Shown here: piece after piece, positions 25,703 through 34,197 of the stretch
Layout: every line of letters starts with the position of its first letter
Position numbering within the stretch: position 1 is the first letter of the stretch
NCBI RefSeq assembly: GCF_016862895.1
Contig: NZ_BONV01000017.1
Coordinates: 124,001 to 188,000, forward strand
DNA from: Planotetraspora kaengkrachanensis
GTDB lineage: Bacteria; Actinomycetota; Actinomycetes; Streptosporangiales; Streptosporangiaceae
Length of the DNA: 64,000 nt
Reading direction: 5' to 3'
Position numbers and translations under genes: made by a program
The notes under the pieces: model-generated
What the model was told of the DNA's origin: nothing
The model's database searches: none
What the model saw: the letters and a program-made list of their open reading frames with translations, nothing else

Positions 25703-26299
25703 ATGTCCACTGGGGACCTTGAAGCCCTGCTACGCGTGACCGCGCCGGGCTATGTCGGCGAGGCCCCGCCGGATGTCGCCTTCGGCACCACCGACACCCC
25801 AGTGGGACGGCTGACGCTCGCCGTCACCGGACGAGGCGTGCTGGCCTGCAGCTACGACGACGAACACGCGGTCTTCCTCCGGGTGTCGAGGGCCATCGGC
25901 TCGTTCATCGGCCCCGACCCCCGGCGCCTCGACCCGGTGAAGCGTGAGCTCGAGGCGTACTTCGCGGGGAGGGTCCGGACCTTCGCGACCCAGGTGGACT
26001 TCCAGCTCGTGACCGGTTTCACCCGGACGGTCATGCAGATGATGTTGGCCGTGCCGTACGGCAGTGTCACGACATATCAGGAAATCGCAGAACGGATCGG
26101 GCGGCCGCAGGCTCTGCACGCGGTGAAGAACGCGCTCACCGGCAATCCGGTGTGCATCTTCGCTCCGTGCCATCGCGCGGTCGACTCGTCCGGCGCGCTC
26201 GGCTCGTACGCCGGAGGCGTCGTGGCCAAGGAGCACCTGCTCAGCCTGGAGGGCCTGTCACCCCGCCCCTCCGGCGCATCGGACCACACTCACGCGTAG
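25703..26299 (+). CDS. ogt: Methylated-DNA-protein cysteine methyltransferase
   Basis: A 198-residue O6-alkylguanine-DNA alkyltransferase. The acceptor cysteine lies in the invariant PCHR motif (VCIFAPCHRAVDSSGALGSYAGG), and the DNA-binding helix-turn-helix contains VPYGSVTTYQEIAERIGRPQALHAV. It repairs alkylated guanine by suicidal transfer to the cysteine. ATG at 25703 follows GAGAGGAAG; the longer frame from 25628 is not family-like. The divergent neighbour is the PAS/GAF kinase. It converges on the CGNR regulator gene. Confidence 0.95.
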   Translation: MSTGDLEALLRVTAPGYVGEAPPDVAFGTTDTPVGRLTLAVTGRGVLACSYDDEHAVFLRVSRAIGSFIGPDPRRLDPVKRELEAYFAGRVRTFATQVDFQLVTGFTRTVMQMMLAVPYGSVTTYQEIAERIGRPQALHAVKNALTGNPVCIFAPCHRAVDSSGALGSYAGGVVAKEHLLSLEGLSPRPSGASDHTHA

Positions 26300-26377
26300 C
26301 GTCGTCCGCGGCCGGGAAGGCGCGCAGGCGCCGGAGAGGCCCGCGCGCATGCGAGCCGGGCAGGTCACGCAGGAACC

Positions 26378-26935
26378 TCATCCGTCCTGCGGTCGCCGTC
26401 GTGAGCGGAAGGCGGCCGCCTTCTCGCGGTTGCCGCACTCGCGCATGTCGCACCAGCGCCGTGAACCGCCCCTCGACGTGTCGACGTAGAGCCGGGTGCA
26501 CGGCGCGCTCTCGCATTCGCGCACGCGGGCGAGGTCGGGTCCGCCCAGGAGTTCCGCCGCGGACCTGGCGACGACCGCGAGCACCTCGTCCATCGACCCC
26601 GTACGGCTCAGCCGCAGTTCGCCGGTGCCGTCCATGACGAGCAGCGGCCGAACAGGGACGTGGCCGGCGAACTCGTTGACCACCGCCACATCCCGCGCCG
26701 TCCGCGCCCGCCCGCGCAGCGCGGCCACCCCCAGGCGATAGACCGCCTCCCGCAGCCGCACGGCCTGGGCGTGGTCGCGCTCGTCCAGAACCGGAGGTTC
26801 GTCCAGGAGCCCGGCGGCCTTCACCCAGTCGGCGAGCAGCCGGGGCGTGCCGACGAACTCCTGCCGGTCGGTGTCCCGATGCCCGACCGTGCCGGCGAAG
26901 TCCAGGGCCAGGTTGCCGCTCCAGAAGGTGAACAC
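26378..26935 (-). CDS. CGNR zinc-finger transcriptional regulator (ABATE domain)
   Basis: A 185-residue regulator. The N-terminal ABATE domain starts LALDFAGTVGHRD and ends near residue 130. The C-terminal CGNR zinc finger is CESAPCTRLYVDTSR followed by WCDMRECGNREKAAAFRSRR, with the four cysteines expected. Such proteins are stress- or ligand-linked regulators in actinomycetes. Two identical-design palindromes (TAACC-N9-GGTTA) sit between its start and the divergent DMT gene, so it probably controls both. Confidence 0.93.
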   Translation of the reverse strand: MFTFWSGNLALDFAGTVGHRDTDRQEFVGTPRLLADWVKAAGLLDEPPVLDERDHAQAVRLREAVYRLGVAALRGRARTARDVAVVNEFAGHVPVRPLLVMDGTGELRLSRTGSMDEVLAVVARSAAELLGGPDLARVRECESAPCTRLYVDTSRGGSRRWCDMRECGNREKAAAFRSRRRPQDG

Positions 26936-26945
26936 GTCGCCATGC

Positions 26946-27004
26946 TAACCAGCTTGACAGGTTATCGGTCGGCCCGACATCGTAATAACCATCTTGAGTG
27001 GTTA
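26946..27004. promoter_or_regulatory. Paired operators in the CGNR/DMT divergent promoter
   Basis: TAACC-N9-GGTTA occurs at 26946-26964 and again at 26986-27004, centres 40 bp apart, about four helical turns. The inner nine bases also agree (AGCTTGACA against ATCTTGAGT). The first lies 11 bp from the regulator start codon, the second 13 bp from the transporter start. Dimeric repressor binding by the CGNR protein is the simplest inference. Confidence 0.75.
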
Positions 27005-27016
27005 TCGGGGGGCGGC

Positions 27017-27943
27017 ATGGTCATCACGCGGGGCGCGTCGGCGGAGTCCGGCACACGCCTGGCACGGCTGGCCGCGGCGACGACGCCTGGGACGTTCGTC
27101 GTGTTGTGGAGCAGCGCGTTCATCGCGGGGGTGATCGGGCTCGGAGCGGCACCGCCGCTGCTGCTGACCTTGTGCCGCTTCGCGCTCGCGGGCGTCCTGC
27201 TCGCCGTCGCGGCCCTGGCGACACGTGCCCGGTGGCCTCGGGGGAGGAAGCTCGGGCACGTCGTCGTGGCCGGACTGCTGCTGCAGGCGGTGCAGTTCGG
27301 CGCCTTCTACACCGCCATGTCGCTGGGCGTCACCGGCGCCATGGCCGCGCTCGTGCAGGGTCTGCATCCGGTGCTCACCGCGATACTCGCGGTGCCGCTT
27401 CTCGGCGAGCGCGTGAGCTCACGGCAGTGGGCGGGCTTCGGTCTGGGAGCGCTCGGAGTCGTCCTCGCCGTGGCCGAGAAGTTGTCGTCCGCCGGCCCCG
27501 CGCTGCTGCTGTGCGTGGGCGGACTGCTCGGGCTCAGCCTCGGCACGCTCTACCAGAAGCGGTTCTGCGCCGACATGGACCTGCGCAGCGGCCAGGCCGT
27601 CCAGTTGCTCGCGAGCGTGCCGGTCATCGGCGTGCTCGCGCTGACGGTGGAGAGCCCCCACGTGAGCGCGTGGGGGCCCTTCACGGCCGCCGTCCTGTGG
27701 CTGGCCCTGGTCAACTCGATCGGCGCGTTCTCCCTGCTCTACCTGATGTTGCGCAGGTCTCAGGCGAGCCGGGCCAGCAGCCTGTTCTTCCTCACGCCCT
27801 CGGTCACCGCCGTGATGGCCTGGGCGATCCTGAATCAGCCGCTGAGCCCGCTCATCGTGCTCGGCCTGGTGGTCAGCGGCTCCGGCGTCGCCCTCGCTAC
27901 GCGGAAGCCGTCCTCCGGCTCAGCCGTCCCAGCGCGAGCGTGA
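27017..27943 (+). CDS. DMT/EamA family exporter
   Basis: A 308-residue membrane protein with ten predicted helices and the two EamA repeats (WSSAFIAGVIGLGAAPPLLLTLCRFALAG in the first, LLCVGGLLGLSLGTLYQKRF opening the second). GALGVVLAVAEKL closes repeat one, and GLVVSGSGVALATRKPSSG closes repeat two. These transporters export metabolites or drugs; the substrate is not predictable. ATG at 27017 has GGGGGGCGGC upstream. Control by the divergent CGNR regulator is likely. The 3' end overlaps the convergent cytX gene by 47 bp. Confidence 0.9.
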   Translation: MVITRGASAESGTRLARLAAATTPGTFVVLWSSAFIAGVIGLGAAPPLLLTLCRFALAGVLLAVAALATRARWPRGRKLGHVVVAGLLLQAVQFGAFYTAMSLGVTGAMAALVQGLHPVLTAILAVPLLGERVSSRQWAGFGLGALGVVLAVAEKLSSAGPALLLCVGGLLGLSLGTLYQKRFCADMDLRSGQAVQLLASVPVIGVLALTVESPHVSAWGPFTAAVLWLALVNSIGAFSLLYLMLRRSQASRASSLFFLTPSVTAVMAWAILNQPLSPLIVLGLVVSGSGVALATRKPSSGSAVPARA

Positions 27944-29234
27944 CCAGGCCGGCGACGAGGGAGGCGGCGAGCGCCGCGTTCGTCCACGGCTGGTGGGTGA
28001 AGCCGACGGCCGAGCGGACGTTCTCCCAGATCGTGTCCCACCAGCCGACCGTCGGCGTCGCCGTGACGATCCAGTAGGCGCAGAAGCCGAGGACCCAGGG
28101 CACCACCATGAGCCACCTCGACGGGGCGTCCTCCGCGGTGTTCCAGCGCGAGGCGCCCCCGAGGAGGAAGTAGTCGACGGCGAGCACGGCGAACATCGGC
28201 ACGAACACCGCGCCGATCACGCTGAGGAACGCGCCGTAGGAGTTCACGTCGGCGAACAGCGCGATGCCGATCGTGAACACGCCGATCACCACCGAGATGA
28301 TCCGCCGGTCCACCCGCGGCATGAGGTTCTGCAGGGAGACCGTCGTCGAGTACACGTTGGCGAACGACTGGTCCGCCTCGCGCAGCACGAGGATGCCGAA
28401 GAAGAGCGCGCCCAGCGGGGCGGCCACGAACGGGTCCCACACCTTGTCGGTGTCGTTGCCGACGAGGGCCAGGGCGGCGATGCCGAGGGCGAGACAGGCG
28501 ACCTGCGCGATCGTGTACCCGCCCACCACTCCCGCGAAGGCCGTACGGCTCGACCTGGAGTGCCGGGCGTAGTCGGCGGCCATGGGCACCCAGGAGACCG
28601 ACAGCGCGATCACGTAGTCGACCGCCGGGGCGAAGGCGTCCCACGATCCTTCGGACAGCGACGGTCCTCGGCTGAACAGCGCGACCGTCAGCCAGATCAT
28701 CGAGACCACCACGCCGACGGTGACGTACCGGCGCAGCAGCCGGACCGATCCCAGGGGCCAGATCGTGAGCGCGATCGTCACCACCCCGGCCAGCGTCGCC
28801 CACACCCAGTACGGCACGGCCGTGCCGAAGACCGCCTGCGCGCCCGTGGCGATGACCCACAGCTCGAAGGCCCCCCACCCGAGCATCTGCACGATGTTGA
28901 GAACGGTGGGGACGTACGACAGCCGCGCGCCGAACAGGCCGCGCAGCAGCACCATCGCGGGCTTGCCGGTCCGCACGCCGGGGATGGCGGCGAGGCCGAC
29001 CATCGCCGTGCCGATGAGGCTGCCGACGATTGCGGCGAGGACGGCGCCCGTGAAGGTCAGCGGCTTGCCGCCCAACGGGTCGAGCAGGAACAGCGCTCCC
29101 GAGAATCCGAGGAGACTGACTCCGAGGTTGGCCCAGAAGGCTCCCTGATCGAGCAGACCGAGGGTCTTCGGAGCCTTCTCCTCGAGCGTCAGCGGCACTT
29201 CCGCGTGCTGCGGATCGACAAGGGCGGACGTCAT
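27897..29234 (-). CDS. cytX: Putative hydroxymethylpyrimidine permease CytX (NCS1 family)
   Basis: A 445-residue NCS1 permease with twelve helices. The N-terminal segment (TLGLLDQGAFWANLGVSLLGFSGALFLLDP) and the QMLGWGAFELWVIATGAQAV helix match the CytX branch of cytosine/purine permeases. The assignment to thiamine-precursor uptake rests on the TPP riboswitch immediately upstream: the GGGAG ribosome binding site is the 3' end of that element. The protein should bring hydroxymethylpyrimidine or a related pyrimidine into the cell for thiamine synthesis. Confidence 0.9.
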   Translation of the reverse strand: MTSALVDPQHAEVPLTLEEKAPKTLGLLDQGAFWANLGVSLLGFSGALFLLDPLGGKPLTFTGAVLAAIVGSLIGTAMVGLAAIPGVRTGKPAMVLLRGLFGARLSYVPTVLNIVQMLGWGAFELWVIATGAQAVFGTAVPYWVWATLAGVVTIALTIWPLGSVRLLRRYVTVGVVVSMIWLTVALFSRGPSLSEGSWDAFAPAVDYVIALSVSWVPMAADYARHSRSSRTAFAGVVGGYTIAQVACLALGIAALALVGNDTDKVWDPFVAAPLGALFFGILVLREADQSFANVYSTTVSLQNLMPRVDRRIISVVIGVFTIGIALFADVNSYGAFLSVIGAVFVPMFAVLAVDYFLLGGASRWNTAEDAPSRWLMVVPWVLGFCAYWIVTATPTVGWWDTIWENVRSAVGFTHQPWTNAALAASLVAGLVTLALGRLSRRTASA

Positions 29235-29240
29235 CGCACA

Positions 29241-29340
29241 CTCCCTACGCCGGCATTATCCGGACAGGTTCAGGCGGTCGGCGGCGCGCCTCGTGGAGGA
29301 GCCGCCCTCTCAGCCCGGTATCGCCCGAGCTCCCGCGGTA
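29241..29340 (-). ncRNA. TPP (THI-box) riboswitch
   Basis: Read on the minus strand, the element carries the two invariant THI-box segments: GGGCTGAGAGGGCGGC on the 5' side and GAACCTGTCCGG, then TAATGCCGGCGTAGGGAG, on the 3' side. The last GGGAG is the ribosome binding site of cytX, seven bases from its start codon, so thiamine pyrophosphate binding should block translation directly. A TAAATA sequence at about 29340-29345 could be the promoter -10 box. Confidence 0.95.
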
Positions 29341-29392
29341 TTTAAATGTTGAACGGGATTATGACATCTGATCCAGGATTGTCCAAAGGTGC

Positions 29393-29716
29393 TCAGGCGA
29401 CGAACGGGGGCTGGCCGGTCTCGCTCACCATCGGCAACCCCGCGGCCGCCCAGGACTGCATACCGCCGTCGACGTTGATCGCCTCCCAGCCGACGTGGTT
29501 GAGCCAGGCGGTCGCGTGGGCGGACCGGCCGCCCACCCGGCAGATCACGTAGACCGTCCGGCCCTGGGGCACTTCGGCGACCCGGTTCTGCAGGTCGCCC
29601 AGGGGGATATGTGCGGCGGCCGGGGCATGGCCGGCCCGCCACTCGTCGATTTCACGCACGTCGAGCAGGTAAGCGTCGTCGGGAACGGCTTTCGCCTCAA
29701 CCTCAGGCATCGTCAT
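29393..29716 (-). CDS. Single-domain rhodanese-like protein
   Basis: A 107-residue rhodanese. The active-site loop is VICRVGGRS, with the persulfide cysteine and the arginine in standard positions, and YLLDVREIDEWRAGHAPAAAHIPLGDL is the CH2A-type motif. It probably transfers sulfane sulfur or serves as a small sulfur carrier. The frame runs upstream to 29872, but MTMPEVEAKAVPDDAYLLDVRE at 29716 is the natural beginning. It follows the thiamine transporter region, and sulfur transfer in thiamine synthesis is a loose possible link. Confidence 0.9.
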   Translation of the reverse strand: MTMPEVEAKAVPDDAYLLDVREIDEWRAGHAPAAAHIPLGDLQNRVAEVPQGRTVYVICRVGGRSAHATAWLNHVGWEAINVDGGMQSWAAAGLPMVSETGQPPFVA

Positions 29717-29915
29717 GAGTTCATTGTGCGGCTTTGCGCGGAGAGCTCGGGCCGCCTTGGCCGGACGGCGGCGCCAGAGGGCGGAATGGAACGCGCCAGG
29801 ACGGCCCCCACCCCGAACTGGAGCCGCCCGAAACCCGCGCCGACCAGCTGGAGCTCCCGAAACGACCATCACGCCGCCGTGGTCCGTGTGACGCCTGTTC
29901 GAGGGGCTCGATCAG

Positions 29916-30794
29916 CTATTTGAGCAGTCTGGACATGCGGCGGTCCGCGAGGGGCTTGCCGCCCGTCTGGCACGTCGGGCAGTACTGCAGGGACGAGTCG
30001 GCGAACGACACCTCCCTGATCGTGTCGCCGCACACGTCGCACTTCTCCCCGGTACGGCCGTGCACGCGGAGACCGGACTTCTTCTCCGCCTTGAGGTCCT
30101 TGGCGGCGAGTCCCCTCGCCCGGCCGACCGCGTCGCGGAGGGTCGTCACGATCGCCTCGTGCAGACCGGCGATCTGCTCGTCGGTCAACGATGCGGCGAT
30201 CTTGAACGGCGACATCTTCGCGACGTGGAGCACCTCGTCGGAGTAGGCGTTGCCGATCCCCGCGATCACCTTCTGGTCGCGCAGGAGCCCCTTGATCTGT
30301 GTGCGGTTCCCATCCACGATCCGCTTGAGCACCTCGGGGGTGAACTCCTCGGCGAGCGGGTCCGGACCGAGGCCGGCGATGCCGGGGACCTCGGCCGGAT
30401 CCCTCACCACGTAGACGGCCAGGCGCTTTTGCGTACCGGCCTCGGTGAGCTCGAACCCGGGAGCCTGGCCGTCGTCTCCGGGCGACAGCCGTACGCGGAC
30501 GGCGAGGGGACCCTTGCCGGGGCGGACGGGCTTGGCGCCCGTGAGGTCTTCGCGCCAGCGCAACCATCCGCCACGGGCGAGGTGCGTGATGAAGTGCACC
30601 CCGTCGCAGTCGATGTCGAGGAACTTGCCGTGCCGGGAAACTCCGGTGACGGTCACCCCGCCGAGCGCGCTCACCGGGGGGTCGACCGTCTTCAGCGCCT
30701 GGAAGGCCACCACGTCGACGCCGAGGACCGCACGCCCCACGGCTCGCTCACGGAGGAATTCCGCCAGCGCCTCCACCTCGGGTAGCTCGGGCAT
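29916..30794 (-). CDS. Fpg/Nei family DNA glycosylase
   Basis: A 292-residue bifunctional base-excision glycosylase. The mature N-terminus PELPEVEALAEFL supplies the catalytic proline and glutamate, GVSRHGKFLDI supplies the conserved lysine, and the H2TH segment is IAGIGNAYSDEVLHVAKMSPF. The C-terminal zinc finger is CDVCGDTIREVSFADSSLQYCPTCQ with all four cysteines. It excises oxidised bases. Nei and Fpg sub-types cannot be separated with certainty by eye; actinomycete proteins of this length with H2TH and zinc finger are usually annotated Fpg/Nei. Confidence 0.95.
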   Translation of the reverse strand: MPELPEVEALAEFLRERAVGRAVLGVDVVAFQALKTVDPPVSALGGVTVTGVSRHGKFLDIDCDGVHFITHLARGGWLRWREDLTGAKPVRPGKGPLAVRVRLSPGDDGQAPGFELTEAGTQKRLAVYVVRDPAEVPGIAGLGPDPLAEEFTPEVLKRIVDGNRTQIKGLLRDQKVIAGIGNAYSDEVLHVAKMSPFKIAASLTDEQIAGLHEAIVTTLRDAVGRARGLAAKDLKAEKKSGLRVHGRTGEKCDVCGDTIREVSFADSSLQYCPTCQTGGKPLADRRMSRLLK

Positions 30795-30925
30795 GCCCCC
30801 ACAGTAATCCGCGCGCGTCCCCGTGGGCGAGGACCCGACGCGAGCCGCTGAGCCGTCAGCCGGGCGTCAGGGCATGCCCAGAGCGAGCTCGCGCCCCGGC
30901 CGCCGGCCCGGGGTCGCACACGCGA

Positions 30926-30949
30926 GGGCCGTTCCGGAGGGAACGGCCC
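30926..30949 (-). terminator. Hairpin downstream of the LCP gene
   Basis: GGGCCGTTC at 30926-30934 pairs with GAACGGCCC at 30941-30949 across a six-base loop, 12 bp past the LCP stop codon in the direction of its transcription. Confidence 0.75.
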
Positions 30950-30961
30950 CGGCGCGCGTCG

Positions 30962-32461
30962 TCACTTGGTGATGGTGTCCTTCGGGATGGGCTTGTCCTC
31001 GGCGAGGGCGTCGAACAGGCGCACCGCCTTGGCCGTGTCCCACTTCACCACTGCCGCGCCGTTGATCGTGGGCAGCGAGCCGATGGGCACGGCGGTGGTC
31101 ACCGGGCCGCCCTTCATCGCGAGGCCGACCGAGAGCAGGTTGAACAGGCCCGAGTCCGGGTCGACGGCGACGGAGTCCGCCGCGCTCAGCGCCAGCGGAA
31201 CGGACGTGAACGGGTTGAGCAGCGTGCCGGGGCTCGCCGCCTTCTGCACGACCGCGGAGAAGAACTGACGCTGCCGCTGGGTGCGGTCGAAGTCGGGGAT
31301 GGCGCCGGTCTTGCGCGTCCGGACGTAGCCGAGCGCGGTCCCGCCGTCCATGTCCTGGCAACCCTTCTTCAGGTTGATCCCAGCCTTCTTGTCCTTGATG
31401 TTCTGCTTCACGCAGATGTTCACGCCGCCGACCGCGTCGACGATGCCGACGAACCCGCCGAAGCCGATCTCCATGTAGTGGTCGATCCGGATCCCGGTGA
31501 CCTGCTCCACGGTCCTGGTCAGCAACTTCGGGCCGCCGAAGGCATAGGCGGCGTTCAGCTTGTCGTTGCCGTGCCCGGGGATCGGCACGTACGAGTCGCG
31601 GGGCAGGCTGACGAGCGTCGGCTGTCCGCTGTCCGGGATGTGGAGCAACATCATGGTGTCGGTCCGCTTGCCCACGGCCTTACCCGTGGCGAGCTTCTTG
31701 CGCTGCTCGGCCGACAGCCCCGCCCGGCTGTCCGAGCCGACGAGCAGCCAGTCCTCACCCGGAGTGGCCGCCGGCCTGCCGCTGTAGTCGGTGAACGCCT
31801 CGACCGTCTGCAGCTTGGAACCGATCCAGAAATATCCGCCCACGGTGGCGACGATCAGGACGACCAGCAGCACGGCGACGGACCGCAGCACGATCTTGCC
31901 GATGTTCCGGGGGCGCCTGACGCCCCCGCCGCCACTCGAGGATCCCGGGACGTCTCCACCGGGCGGTCCGCCGTGCTGCCCGCCAAGCGGGCGGACGGGC
32001 GCCTGGCCCGATCGCGGCTTGCCGTACACCTTGGAGGTGACCCGAGGCGTGGTGTTCCCCAGGTCGTCACTCTCGGCGCGCGAGGCGGCCCCGCGAGCGG
32101 CGTCGGGGACGGGGTGCGCGGGCTGCCCCGCGGCCGTCCAGGCGTCCTCCGCGGGTGGCCGTGCCCGTCCGGCATCCCCCGCGGGTTGGCGCGCGCCCCA
32201 GGCGTCGTCCGCCGGCGGCCTCGACCAGGGGTCGCGCGCGGACGGTCCCGCCTGCCACGGATCGTCGACGGGTCGTGTCTCCGGCCGGGGGTCCGATGCG
32301 GATCCGCCACCCGCCCAGGGGTCGTCCCGTCCCGCAGATCGGGGATCCTGCGGGGACCCTCCACGTGCCCACGGATCGTCGGCGGGCCGTCCCGCCGGTC
32401 GTGAGCCGCCACCCCCGGGGCGGCGAAGCGCGCGAGTCGCGTCGTCGTCGTCCTCGGCCAC
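30962..32461 (-). CDS. LytR-CpsA-Psr (LCP) family protein
   Basis: A 499-residue membrane-anchored LCP enzyme. A cytoplasmic leader of about 170 residues is built from (D)DPW-type repeats rich in Gly, Pro and Arg. One membrane helix follows (VLRSVAVLLVVLIVATVGGYFWIG), then the LCP catalytic domain with SDSRAG, TDTMMLLHI, SLPRDSYVPIPGHGNDKLNAAYAFGG and the IDHYMEIGFGGFVGIVDAVGGV segment. Members transfer phospho-linked glycopolymers to peptidoglycan outside the membrane. GTG at 32461 has GGACGGGGA upstream; a longer frame to 32737 lacks support. The 290 bp between it and the divergent gene hold no other visible gene. Confidence 0.92.
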   Translation of the reverse strand: MAEDDDDATRALRRPGGGGSRPAGRPADDPWARGGSPQDPRSAGRDDPWAGGGSASDPRPETRPVDDPWQAGPSARDPWSRPPADDAWGARQPAGDAGRARPPAEDAWTAAGQPAHPVPDAARGAASRAESDDLGNTTPRVTSKVYGKPRSGQAPVRPLGGQHGGPPGGDVPGSSSGGGGVRRPRNIGKIVLRSVAVLLVVLIVATVGGYFWIGSKLQTVEAFTDYSGRPAATPGEDWLLVGSDSRAGLSAEQRKKLATGKAVGKRTDTMMLLHIPDSGQPTLVSLPRDSYVPIPGHGNDKLNAAYAFGGPKLLTRTVEQVTGIRIDHYMEIGFGGFVGIVDAVGGVNICVKQNIKDKKAGINLKKGCQDMDGGTALGYVRTRKTGAIPDFDRTQRQRQFFSAVVQKAASPGTLLNPFTSVPLALSAADSVAVDPDSGLFNLLSVGLAMKGGPVTTAVPIGSLPTINGAAVVKWDTAKAVRLFDALAEDKPIPKDTITK

Positions 32462-32751
32462 GTGAATCCCCGTCCTTAGTGCCTTGACCTCGATGTGGGC
32501 GGCCACCGCCCCTGCCTTGAACGGTACGTCTCCATCCTCGCGGGAACGCAGATCGCTCACCAAGCTTTTCCCGCGAAAGGTACCCAGACCATCTCGTACC
32601 GGCCAACTAAGAGACACCGGAAACACCTGAGCCGACGCAGCCGTTACGGTATTAGACCTCCGCTCGAAAGGATTACCGTGTCCGGCTCGGACCCGTGGAG
32701 TACTTGCCCGTGCGTATGCACGGGATCGCTTGATCATTCGGTCGACGCGCG

Positions 32752-34197
32752 ATGAGCGCCGCCGCAGGCCTACTGGCCGTCCTCATCCTCACCCTCGCCA
32801 CCGGTTACTTCGTCGCGCAGGAGTTCGCCTTCGTGGCGTCCGACCGGGGCGCACTGCGTGACCAGGCGGCGAGTGGCGACGCCGCCGCCCGCCGGGCCCT
32901 CGAGGTCACCGGCCGCCTGTCCTTCATGTTGTCGGGCGCGCAACTGGGCATCACCGTCACCACCCTGCTCGTGGGCTTCGTCGCCCAACCGGCGATCGCC
33001 GACGTCATCAGGAGCCCGCTGAGGGACCTCGGCGTGCCGGACACGGTGGTTGCCGGACTCGCCGTCGCCATCGGTGTCGCCGTCGCGACGATCATACAGA
33101 TGATCTTCGGTGAGCTCGCGCCCAAGAACGTCGGCATCGCCCGTCCCGAGGCGGTCGCGAAGTTCCTCGCCCGCTCCACGCTGCTCTATCTGAAGATCGC
33201 CGGTCCGGTGATCCACCTGTTCGACGCGGCCGCGACCAGGCTCGTCCGCCTCGTGGGCATCGAGCCCGTCGAGGAGCTCGAACACGGTGCGACGCCCGAC
33301 GAGCTGTCCCGCATCGTGGCCGACTCCGCCTCGGCGGGCGAGGTGCCGCCGCGGCTGGCCGAGCTCCTGAAGCGGTCGCTCGAGTTCGGCGACCACGTCG
33401 CCGAGGACGTCATGGTCCCCCGCCCCCGGGTGGTCTCGCTGCGCGCGGACCGGCCGGTCGCCGACCTGCTCCAGAGCCTGCGCGAGCACGGCCGCTCGCG
33501 ATACCCCGTGCTCGGGACCGACACCGACGACGTGGTCGGCGTCACCGGCGTGCGGGAGTACCTGGAGGCCGGGTCTCCCTCCGCCGGCCTCATCGGCGAC
33601 CTCACCCGCCCGCCCCTGCTGGTCCCCACGACGCTCCCCCTGCCCCAGCTGCTCCGGCGCATGTCCGCGTCGGGCGACACGTTCGCGTGCGTGATCGACG
33701 AGTACGGCGGGCTGGCCGGCGTGCTGACCATCGAGGACCTCGCGGAGGAGCTCGTCGGCGAACTGGTCGACGAAAACGACCCCGAGCCCCTCGGCGTCGT
33801 ACGCCACCGGGACGGGACGTGGGACGTGCCGGGCACGCTCCGCCTCGACGAGGTCGAGCGCGCCACCGGCGTGGCCCTCCCCGAGAGCGAGGACTACGAG
33901 ACGATCGCCGGCCTGGTGCTCGCCTCCCTCGGCCGGATCGCCGAGCCGGGGGACGAGGTCACCACCGCCGTCGCCCAGGAGGCCGACCTGTTCCGCGACG
34001 ACGAGCCGGAAGTCCACCGGGCCAGGCTCAAGGTCCTGAGCGTCCACCGCCACGTCCCCGAATGGGTGCGGCTCGGGCTCCACGACGAGGAGGCGGACGG
34101 CGAGCGGCCCGGCGAGGAGCCCGCGGCCGACAACGACAACCACGTCGACTACGCGCCCGAGCTCTTCTCCGCCCTGTTCCAGGGGAGGCCCGCATGA
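32752..34197 (+). CDS. CNNM/CorC-type transporter protein, long form
   Basis: A 481-residue protein with the DUF21 membrane domain (ATGYFVAQEFAFVASDRGALRDQA opening, EVTGRLSFMLSGAQLGITVTTLLVGFVAQPAIAD, then EMAPKN-like GELAPKNVGIARPE), followed by a CBS pair (about residues 205-330) and a C-terminal CorC_HlyC domain. Family members move magnesium or sodium ions, or regulate transport; early hemolysin names are historical. It is the first gene of an overlapping pair, and a second CNNM gene begins inside its stop codon (ATGA). No clear ribosome binding site precedes the start at 32752. Confidence 0.93.
   Translation: MSAAAGLLAVLILTLATGYFVAQEFAFVASDRGALRDQAASGDAAARRALEVTGRLSFMLSGAQLGITVTTLLVGFVAQPAIADVIRSPLRDLGVPDTVVAGLAVAIGVAVATIIQMIFGELAPKNVGIARPEAVAKFLARSTLLYLKIAGPVIHLFDAAATRLVRLVGIEPVEELEHGATPDELSRIVADSASAGEVPPRLAELLKRSLEFGDHVAEDVMVPRPRVVSLRADRPVADLLQSLREHGRSRYPVLGTDTDDVVGVTGVREYLEAGSPSAGLIGDLTRPPLLVPTTLPLPQLLRRMSASGDTFACVIDEYGGLAGVLTIEDLAEELVGELVDENDPEPLGVVRHRDGTWDVPGTLRLDEVERATGVALPESEDYETIAGLVLASLGRIAEPGDEVTTAVAQEADLFRDDEPEVHRARLKVLSVHRHVPEWVRLGLHDEEADGERPGEEPAADNDNHVDYAPELFSALFQGRPA

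Noticed and set aside
32770-34143. Minus-strand 457-codon frame opposite the CNNM gene
   Set aside because: Shadow of the plus-strand gene: no start signal, biased composition, and the plus-strand product has complete recognised domains.
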